In this document: piece after piece, positions 57,637 to 64,000 of the stretch
How positions within the stretch are numbered: position 1 is the first letter of the stretch
Layout: each line of letters begins with the position of its first letter
Notes under the pieces: model-generated
What the model was told of the DNA's origin: nothing
What the model saw: only the letters and a program-made list of their open reading frames with translations
Databases searched by the model: none
Origin: JAGQOZ01 sp041399205
GTDB lineage: Bacteria > Planctomycetota > Planctomycetia > Pirellulales > Pirellulaceae
NCBI GenBank assembly: GCA_041399205.1
Contig: JAWKTK010000003.1
Location: 806,001-870,000 of the forward strand
Reading direction: 5' to 3'
DNA: 64,000 bases
Translations under genes and position numbers: made by a program

Positions 57637-59547
57637 CTAAAACGGCCAAATCAAGGGAATCAAGACAACCGCCGTGATCGTGACGGACAAAGAAATGGGC
57701 AGGCCCACCTTCAGGAAGTCGGACGGGCGATAGCCGCCAGGGCCCATGACCATCAAGTTGGTTTGGTAACCAACGGGCGTGAGAAAAGCCAATGACGCCG
57801 ACATAGCAACCGCCATCACAAATGGTCGAGGGTTCAGGCCCGCGTTCTGCGCGACGCTAATCGCCAACGGTAATACAATCACGGCAACAGCATTGTTGGT
57901 AATCAATTCGGTAAAGACCATGGCCAAACCGTATACGACCAACAGTAATAAAAACGGGCGTTCGTCGCCCACTCCGTGCACAATGAACTTGGCAATTCCG
58001 TCCGCCGCACCGCTTGATTGCAGCGCCTGCCCCAACGCCAGGGCCCCGACGATGGTGATCAAGACTTGTAAGTTCAATGCGGAACGCGCGTCGGCAGTGG
58101 AAATGCAACGAGTCATGATCATGGCCACCGCTACGGCCACGGAAGCGACGGCAGGCATGGCGGACGAAGCGAACATGGGCGAAAGATTCTTCGCAAAATC
58201 AAAGTTCGCGACAATCAACCAGCCAATCAAGAGAATCAGCAAGGAACCCGCCACTAAAGCTCGGTCATGCCTTCGCGGCGAATAACCTTCCACGCCACTG
58301 ACCAGATAAAACGTCGGATCGTTGCGGTACCGAGTGACAAAGTCGTCTCGCGTCTGCAGCAGCAGCGTGTCACCGGGTTCCAGCGCAATATCGCCGATTT
58401 TGCTGGTCACTCGCTGGCCGCCTCGATGCACGGCCACCACGGCCGCATTGTAACGTCGTCGAAAGTTGGCTTCGCGTACCGTCCGCCCGATCAATGGCGA
58501 AGTACGCGACAACACGGCTTCAGACAAATGCCGCCGATGCGTTTGTTTAAACGGAAATTCGTACGTCAAATCCGCCGCTGGCACCAAGCCGGGTATTTTC
58601 TCTAGATCGACGATCGTCGTAACAACGCCGGTGAAAACCAAGCGGTCTCCGGCACGAATCACATCGTCCGGTGTAACGGGCGTAATGATGTCTCCGTCTC
58701 GGTCGATTTCAATCAAGTACAATCCGGGCAGTTGTCTCAGGCCGGCATGTTCGACCGTTTGGCCGATGAGTCGGCATTCGGGCTGGACCAGCATTTCCAC
58801 TAGATATTCGCGGCGTGCGTCTCCCAGCTTTTCGATCATTTCAATTCGATCCGGCAAAATCCTTCGCCCAACGAACGTCAGCACCAACGTTCCGACCAGA
58901 GCACACGGCAAACCCGCTCGACCAATTTCAAACAGAGACATGGGCTGCAGTTGGTCCACAAATGCTTGCTGCTGTTGGAACTGTTCCGGAGTCAGCGACG
59001 GTTCATTGGCCAAAAGTTCGTCACGAGCAATCTGGGCGTGTGTTTTCAGTTCCGTGTTGACAATCAACGTGGTGCTGGTGCCAATCATGGAACAAACGCC
59101 ACCCAAGATGGTCAAATAGCTGACCGGAATCATCAGTCGCGAAGGAGAAATGTGTCGTTTGCGGCACCAGTCCAAGACCACCGGCACCATCATGACCACC
59201 AACGCCGTATTCAACAGGAAGGCCGACGTTGCTACCAAGGTCACGGCCAATCGCACGAAGGCACTTTTTTCGTCCTTGGCGGAACCGAGCAGCTTTTGGC
59301 CCAGCCAATCCAGCACTCCGGTTTCTCGCAGCGCCGACGCCACCACCAACAGAGCGCCGATGGTAATCACGGCCGGTTTACTGAATCCGGCAATCGCCTG
59401 TTCCGGCGTAATGATTCCAGAAACCGTGACCACGACCATGGCGATCAGGAACAGCAAGTCGACCGACGTTCGCTTGCGAAGTTGCAAGACCAGAAAGACG
59501 GCGGCCGTCACAGCCAAGGCAATCCATGCTTGGGTGGTTAACATCAT
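57637..59547 (-). CDS. SLC13/DASS-type permease with two TrkA-C domains
   Basis: The start is taken at ATG 59547/59544, since the upstream frame runs into the preceding gene. About 636 residues. Hydrophobic helices surround two cytoplasmic RCK/TrkA-C domains (CRLIGQTVEHAGLRQLPGLY, ITPVTPDDVIRAGDRLVFTG; second: PLIGRTVREANFRRRYNAAV, IALEPGDTLLLQTRDDFVTR). The ion-transporter half carries ILGGVCSMIGTSTTLIVN and LTPVGYQTNLMVMGPGGYRP, the SNT-like motifs of divalent-anion:Na+ symporters. Likely substrate sulfate or a dicarboxylate; not resolvable. The gene begins 4 bases after the PIN-TRAM gene stop, so they share an operon. Confidence 0.88.
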   Translation of the reverse strand: MMLTTQAWIALAVTAAVFLVLQLRKRTSVDLLFLIAMVVVTVSGIITPEQAIAGFSKPAVITIGALLVVASALRETGVLDWLGQKLLGSAKDEKSAFVRLAVTLVATSAFLLNTALVVMMVPVVLDWCRKRHISPSRLMIPVSYLTILGGVCSMIGTSTTLIVNTELKTHAQIARDELLANEPSLTPEQFQQQQAFVDQLQPMSLFEIGRAGLPCALVGTLVLTFVGRRILPDRIEMIEKLGDARREYLVEMLVQPECRLIGQTVEHAGLRQLPGLYLIEIDRDGDIITPVTPDDVIRAGDRLVFTGVVTTIVDLEKIPGLVPAADLTYEFPFKQTHRRHLSEAVLSRTSPLIGRTVREANFRRRYNAAVVAVHRGGQRVTSKIGDIALEPGDTLLLQTRDDFVTRYRNDPTFYLVSGVEGYSPRRHDRALVAGSLLILLIGWLIVANFDFAKNLSPMFASSAMPAVASVAVAVAMIMTRCISTADARSALNLQVLITIVGALALGQALQSSGAADGIAKFIVHGVGDERPFLLLLVVYGLAMVFTELITNNAVAVIVLPLAISVAQNAGLNPRPFVMAVAMSASLAFLTPVGYQTNLMVMGPGGYRPSDFLKVGLPISLSVTITAVVLIPLIWPF

Positions 59548-59551
59548 GTTG

Positions 59552-60589
59552 CTACGCCGATTGGCTTGATTTTCCTGACGCGGAATCAACAACGGATTCA
59601 AAGCGACCAAAGACCATTCGTCCAGCGCTGGTCTGCAAGACCGAGGTTACGGAAATCCTGACTTGCTTGTTGATATGATTTCGACCACCTTCTACCACCA
59701 CCATGGTACCGTCGTCCAAATAGCCCACACCTTGGCCATCTTCTTCGCCCGGTTTGACAATCTGCACCGTGGATTGTTCGCCTGGCAAGAAGACGGGTTT
59801 TAATGCGTTGGCCACGTCATTCAGGTTCAGCACCTGCACGTTGTGCAAACGAGCCACTTTGTTCAAGTTGTAGTCTCCGGTAACCAACTTGCCTTCCAGG
59901 TGTTTGGCTAACAGCACCAGCTTCATATCAACCGGTTGGCTATCCATGTCCGGCGTTTCTCGATCATAGATCTTGAGATCCACGTCCTTCGCGTTGCGCA
60001 GGCGATTCATGATATCCAAGCCTCGTCGACCCCGACTGCGACGAAGCTTGTCACTACTATCCGCAATGTTTTGGAGTTCGGCCACGACAAATCGAGGAAT
60101 AATGAGCTGGTTGTCCAAAATCCGAGTGTCGACGACATCTGCAATGCGGCCGTCAATAACCACACTGGTGTCCAAGATGTAGGGCTTTAGTCCTTTGACT
60201 TCCTTGGCGAATTCTACATAGGGAATAATGAAACGAAAATCATCTTTCGTTTGCATCAAGACAGAAATGCACGTGTAGCACAAGATCAAGCCAATCAGCC
60301 ACTGCACCACTTGGCGATAATCACTGTCTTCCAAGATCGGAGTCAGCGCGATACCTAGTACGTACGTCAGGGATAGGCCCACAATCAAACCAAAGTAAAC
60401 CGCCGTGATGGTCTCCAGACGCTTGCGAGGAATCAAAATATCAACGGCAATCACGCCAATCGCCAGCAAGGTGACGCCCATCAACGCCAAGATCGGCGTA
60501 TCCGGTTGATCGGGCAAAAGTTTGAACATGGAAACCGCGAGCCCCATGGCTACAACCAAGAAGAAGCATCGCAATATTATCAACGCCAT
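59552..60589 (-). CDS. Membrane PIN-TRAM protein (YacL type)
   Basis: 345 residues. Four N-terminal transmembrane helices (MALIILRCFFLVVAMGLAVS, TPILALMGVTLLAIGVIAVD...). The PIN domain begins ILDTSVVIDGRIADVVDTRI, then GRRGLDIMNRL, LVTGDYNLNKVARLHNVQVL; the acidic residues of a PIN RNase are present. The C-terminal TRAM domain is DGQGVGYLDDGTMVVVEGGR. The family is thought to be a membrane-bound RNase or RNA-binding protein. It precedes the SLC13 gene closely and follows the dGTPase gene by 196 bases. Confidence 0.9.
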   Translation of the reverse strand: MALIILRCFFLVVAMGLAVSMFKLLPDQPDTPILALMGVTLLAIGVIAVDILIPRKRLETITAVYFGLIVGLSLTYVLGIALTPILEDSDYRQVVQWLIGLILCYTCISVLMQTKDDFRFIIPYVEFAKEVKGLKPYILDTSVVIDGRIADVVDTRILDNQLIIPRFVVAELQNIADSSDKLRRSRGRRGLDIMNRLRNAKDVDLKIYDRETPDMDSQPVDMKLVLLAKHLEGKLVTGDYNLNKVARLHNVQVLNLNDVANALKPVFLPGEQSTVQIVKPGEEDGQGVGYLDDGTMVVVEGGRNHINKQVRISVTSVLQTSAGRMVFGRFESVVDSASGKSSQSA

Positions 60590-60785
60590 GGTGGCACCTA
60601 CGTCATGGAACGAAGCGAACGTTTTCCCAATTCTATGTGTTTGCCAAAGTGATTCACGACCGCGAAGATACCGCCCGGTCTGGATCCGCCTTCTTTGGCC
60701 CAGCGAAGAAAGCTCCAGCCTATCACGTCACCGACTAAGCTGGCTAGACGTAAAAGACTGCCGCGTTTCCCCAGGCGGCAAAATC

Positions 60786-61907
60786 TTAAGGTGTCTTCCC
60801 TGATAATCGATTCGACTGCTCCAGGCAGTAGTGGTCGGTCATCCCAGCAATGTAATCACCGGCCGTTTGTCGAAGTCCGATTTTATCAATTCGCACGCGA
60901 AAATGGGCTGGCAGCAGCCCCGGGTCGTCACAATACGCCTGAAAAAGTTCTCGCAATCGGTTCTGCGCCTTCAAACGCACTCGGACAATATCCGGATGTC
61001 GATAAACTCGCTGGTACAAGAACGCTTCGAGCTTTGATTTTTCCGTTTGCATGTCCGAGTTATGCGTCAATCGAATTCCGGCTTCCTTCGCTTCCTGGGC
61101 ATTGGTGCATGCGGGCGAAAGGAGTATTTGCTGGCTACGCTGTACTAAATCACTGACTTGCACTTCGATCAATTCATGCACTAACGATTTGCGAAGAAAG
61201 TCGGCTGTCAATTTCGCACCGCTCGCCAAATGCTTCTGCTCCACGCGATCCAAGCATCGGGCAATCAGCGGAAGTTGGCCAAGTTCATCCAGGGTGATCA
61301 ACTTCAGTTTCACCGCGTCGTCCACATCATGTGCGTCGTAGGTAATGCTGTCGGCTGCATCCACCACTTGCGCTTCCAGCAGCGGTGAACTGTGCTGCTT
61401 GTCGGCTCGCGTATCTTGGCTCTCCAAAACTTCGTACGTCAAATTCAAGCCAGGAAAAATGGGATACGGGTGTTCGATTTCACGAACCAGTGTCAGCGCG
61501 AATCGATTGTGGGAAAATCCACCTTCGGCTTCCAGCAGTTCAGCCAACGTGTCTTCGCCCGCATGACCGAATGGCGGATGTCCAATGTCGTGCAACAGCG
61601 CCAACGCTTCAATCAAGTCTTCGTTTAGGCGCAATGTTCGGCCGATGGTTCGCGCAATCGATGCCACTTCCATGGTGTGTGTCAAGCGAGTCCGATGGTA
61701 GTCACCCATCGCGCCGGTGAAGACTTGCATTTTCCCGTTGAGTCGACGAAATGCCGCCGAATGGACAATTCGATCACGATCTCGTTGAAACGGGCCTCGA
61801 TACGCATGCTCTGGTTCGGAATACGCTCGCCCTGAAGAATCGCGGCTGTAAAACGCGTAGGGCGCCAACAACGCAGATTCTCGCAGATCTATCAAAGACA
61901 ACGACAA
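60786..61907 (-). CDS. dgt: Deoxyguanosinetriphosphate triphosphohydrolase-like protein
   Basis: 373 residues. The HD-domain motifs are RTRLTHTMEVASIARTIGRT, LALLHDIGHPPFGHAGEDTL and, late, DAADSITYDAHDVDDAVKLK. Opening DRDRIVHSAAFRRLNGKMQV is typical of the dGTPase family, which splits dNTPs into nucleosides and tripolyphosphate. Length fits the short type-2 group. The frame is clean. The C-terminal ~20 residues hold SNRLSGKTP, unremarkable. Confidence 0.92.
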   Translation of the reverse strand: MSLSLIDLRESALLAPYAFYSRDSSGRAYSEPEHAYRGPFQRDRDRIVHSAAFRRLNGKMQVFTGAMGDYHRTRLTHTMEVASIARTIGRTLRLNEDLIEALALLHDIGHPPFGHAGEDTLAELLEAEGGFSHNRFALTLVREIEHPYPIFPGLNLTYEVLESQDTRADKQHSSPLLEAQVVDAADSITYDAHDVDDAVKLKLITLDELGQLPLIARCLDRVEQKHLASGAKLTADFLRKSLVHELIEVQVSDLVQRSQQILLSPACTNAQEAKEAGIRLTHNSDMQTEKSKLEAFLYQRVYRHPDIVRVRLKAQNRLRELFQAYCDDPGLLPAHFRVRIDKIGLRQTAGDYIAGMTDHYCLEQSNRLSGKTP

Positions 61908-62122
61908 GGTCTTTATTCCTTTTGCAGTAAGCGAAAAAATTCTGATGAAAAGGCGAGGAACGGTTCGCCTATAGGCAACACGTCAGTACTACCAGTAAGT
62001 ATCTTCGAACAACAAGTGGCAACGCAACCTGGGGCATGGATGGACCTGTTTCCATTTTGCCACGCAAAGGCGTAAACTGTCTGTATGTCGTGCTTGTTTT
62101 CTATCTACTTTTAGCATCCAAA

Positions 62123-63349
62123 ATGCGATTTGCCATTTTATCATGTGCCGTGTGTGTTTTGCTGGTACAGCCAGCCGACACCTGCACGACCTTGGCGGCT
62201 GACGAGTCGGTTCAAGTTGCTGGCGAACCGTTACAACCGGAATTTGAAGGTCGCTCGGTCGCTCAGTGGCATCAGATGATTGCTCGAATCGATCCCAAGG
62301 CCGAACAAGCTCCAGCCACATTGCAAATGTTGCAGCGCATCATGTTGGCCGATTCGCTGCCCCAAGTGGTTCGACGCGATGCTGCGTTAACGTTGGGGCG
62401 AATTGGATTACCTGCCAAAGACGCCGTCCCGTTGTTGGCCAAGTTGTTGGAGTCGTCGGATTTGGAAACCAAAATCTGGGCCGCTCGATCTCTGGCACTG
62501 TATCGCAAAGTTGCCGCGCCGGCGTCGCCGCAACTGGTCCAAATGCTTATGGATGCGGATATTGATCAACTGTATCGGCAAATTCCGTTGGAAGCGCTGG
62601 GCATGATCGGAGCGACGCATCCGGATGTCATCCCGGCTTTAGCGTCGCTGTTGCGAGAACTGGCGGCGCACGGCGACGACTATACCAGCCAATTCAAAGC
62701 CAACGTGATTGAAGCAGTTGGCTTGGTTGGTCCGGACGCCGAGTCACTGGTGCCCTTGATGGTTCGCATGCAGCGCAGTCGTTCTCAACAGGAGGCGGAA
62801 AACGTACGTCTCAAGTTAGCGGAAGTCCCCGGACGCCTTAAATCGTCAGGAGCGTTTGCGATCCATGCACTGACAGAAGCCTTGTTGACGGATAAATCGG
62901 CAGCCGTGCAAGACGCCGCCGCCATTTCCTTAGGCCAAATCGGTGACGTAGCGATGCCGATGCTGACGAAGCTGGCTGAACATTCGGCGGCCGAGATTCG
63001 TTGGCGAGTTGCGCGAAGTCTTGGCGAACCGGAAACGTCTGATTCGTTAGCTAATCCGCTGCTCGCCAAATTGCTTCAAGACGGAAGCCAGCTGGTGCGA
63101 ATTGCCGCGGCCGAGTCTTCGCAACTTCGCATCGAAAAGAATTCGCAGTCTCTGGACGTCACTATTGATTTGCTTCGTTCGGACGAACGACAGATTTGCA
63201 TGCGTGCTCAACGGTTGTTGGTGCAAGCCCAAAGTCGATTGACGCAATCTCACCGTGAACGGCTTCGCCGTTTGGCCACGGAGCCTACGTTGAGTAGGGC
63301 TCAGCGACGCGTGGTCACGGAGTTGCTTGAGAAGTTGGAAAACAACTAA
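62123..63349 (+). CDS. Secreted HEAT-repeat protein
   Basis: About 408 residues from ATG 62123 (signal-like AILSCAVCVLLVQPADTC); an upstream in-frame ATG at 62036 is also possible. The sequence is built of helical HEAT/PBS-lyase-like repeats: VVRRDAALTLGRIGLPAKDA, VPLLAKLLESSDLETKIWAA, AVQDAAAISLGQIGDVAMPM and IRWRVARSLGEPETSDSLA. Such repeats bind protein partners; no catalytic domain is seen. It stands alone after the dGTPase gene, which points the other way. Confidence 0.82.
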   Translation: MRFAILSCAVCVLLVQPADTCTTLAADESVQVAGEPLQPEFEGRSVAQWHQMIARIDPKAEQAPATLQMLQRIMLADSLPQVVRRDAALTLGRIGLPAKDAVPLLAKLLESSDLETKIWAARSLALYRKVAAPASPQLVQMLMDADIDQLYRQIPLEALGMIGATHPDVIPALASLLRELAAHGDDYTSQFKANVIEAVGLVGPDAESLVPLMVRMQRSRSQQEAENVRLKLAEVPGRLKSSGAFAIHALTEALLTDKSAAVQDAAAISLGQIGDVAMPMLTKLAEHSAAEIRWRVARSLGEPETSDSLANPLLAKLLQDGSQLVRIAAAESSQLRIEKNSQSLDVTIDLLRSDERQICMRAQRLLVQAQSRLTQSHRERLRRLATEPTLSRAQRRVVTELLEKLENN

Positions 63350-63399
63350 TGGCACATCGCCAACGGCACACTCAGCGAGTACGGACTATCTAGGGCTCA

Positions 63400-63740
63400 A
63401 TGGACGAGTGCCAGGATGTCGCTTCGAACCATCGCATCCTAGTGGTAGATCTGGAAGCCGAAGCAGCGAAGAGGCGGGCTCGGCTGGATGTTATTTCCGC
63501 GAACGAGGCCACAGGCTTAGCAGATGCCGGCTTTACTGGGGTTCGGTGGTATTCCGGACGATCGGAGCGGTCGGAGTGCGTCAGGACGCGAATATGGAGG
63601 CCGTACGGTCTTGGTTGACGCTGGCAGGTGCCGAAGTATTCAACGAATCTTTTGCAGAAAGTGGCGTTCTATCGGTCGAGATTCTGGAAGCGGACGAACC
63701 GTTGAGGCAGGAAATTGAACAGATTGCAGGGGCGTTCTGA
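63400..63740 (+). CDS. Unrecognised small protein, frameshifted
   Basis: Two frames join near 63535. ATG 63400 begins MDECQDVASNHRILVVDLEA and reaches NEATGLADAGFTG; the other frame continues SVVFRTIGAVGVRQDANMEA, then AVRSWLTLAGAEVFNESFAE, ending GAF at 63740. The predicted ~112-residue protein is small and acidic with no membrane segment. No family was recognised. The joint reading is plausible because both halves have similar composition and neither has a stop near the join. Confidence 0.4.
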
Positions 63741-63796
63741 TGTTGAGGATTCGAATTGCAGACGATTCGATTCCAGATAGAATCAATGGCGGAATT

Positions 63797-64000
63797 CTAA
63801 GACATCCGTCGATCGCGATCGACAAACGAAGGCACCATTCGCGCGTCCGGCCAAATCGAGGCTGGTTGAATGGGAACGCCGGTAGAAGGACGCGACGCCT
63901 CGATGACAACGCGAGCACGAGACAAAGAATCAAGCGGCATCATGGCCAGGTTGCCATGGGAAGTGTGTACCCCGTCTCGTCCACACGAGCCGCCGATGTC
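63797..64000 (-). CDS. C-terminal end of an unrecognised protein (partial)
   Basis: A frame open to the right edge gives 67 residues, ending at TAG 63797-63799: DIGGSCGRDGVHTSHGNLAM, then MPLDSLSRARVVIEASRPST, then PDARMVPSFVDRDRRMS. Codon choice looks like the rest of the window. The fragment is too short to name; most of the gene lies beyond the window. Confidence 0.45.
   Translation of the reverse strand, partial: DIGGSCGRDGVHTSHGNLAMMPLDSLSRARVVIEASRPSTGVPIQPASIWPDARMVPSFVDRDRRMS

Noticed and set aside
1..64000. tRNA, rRNA or riboswitch in the intergenic gaps
   Set aside because: All gaps above ~200 bases were read on both strands; no cloverleaf, anticodon arm or known riboswitch core was recognised.

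Overview
The window looks like part of a chromosome from a planctomycete, most plausibly of the Pirellula/Rhodopirellula type. This is inferred from gene content only: a DUF1598 protein, a BBP7-type beta-barrel, a giant LEPR-XLL/RTX/GEVED/dockerin surface protein, PEP-CTERM-like proteins with a terminal Arg-rich tail, Ser/Thr kinases fused to WD40 or HEAT-like parts beside ECF sigma factors, and a second, short SecA. No rRNA, tRNA, CRISPR array, integrase or transposase was seen.

Layout. 1-5.5 kb: helicase tail, DUF1598 protein, sugar-phosphate epimerase, family 9 glycosyltransferase and BBP7 barrel. 5.8-8.9 kb: short SecA, a small lipoprotein and an acidic ORF. 9.2-10.8 kb: a lone DUF262/ParB-like plus HNH protein, with Arg codon use unlike its neighbours, which may be a defence nuclease. 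10.9-19.7 kb: S9 peptidase, UppP, a second epimerase-like gene, an MBL-fold hydrolase, and an APC permease beside an OPT transporter. 19.9-28.3 kb: a signalling block (ECF sigma, zinc-finger/kinase/HEAT protein, kinase/WD40 protein, convergent ECF sigma). 28.6-39.4 kb: a surface-protein region with the RTX giant, a decayed beta-helix gene and two dockerin/PEP-CTERM genes, each followed by a nearly identical 420-bp structured repeat. 39.3-48.9 kb: secreted esterase, response regulator, HU protein, the sdhCAB operon, a radical SAM protein and RarA. 49-57.5 kb: an SGNH-PHP fusion, a spondin-like PEP-CTERM protein, an anti-sigma/ECF pair and a large secreted glycosidase-like protein. 57.6-64 kb: SLC13 permease, PIN-TRAM protein and dGTPase, then a HEAT-repeat protein and two unrecognised ends.

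How the genes fit together. The main themes are envelope and secretion (SecA, UppP, barrel, RTX, PEP-CTERM and dockerin proteins), extracytoplasmic signalling (three ECF factors, two kinases, one or two zinc-finger anti-sigma modules) and breakdown and uptake of peptides and carbohydrates (S9 peptidase, OPT, APC, esterase, glycosidase-like protein, epimerases). The succinate dehydrogenase operon and RarA are housekeeping.

Caution on quality. At least a dozen genes are split by single-base frameshifts that recover a conserved continuation in another frame, while many very long genes are intact. The lesions cluster, so either local consensus errors or true decay must be considered. The most unusual non-coding signal is the 420-bp repeat pair at 37422-37841 and 38991-39408. 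It carries several hairpins, one with a compensatory base-pair change between copies, and copy 1 includes a stranded piece of the neighbouring esterase gene.
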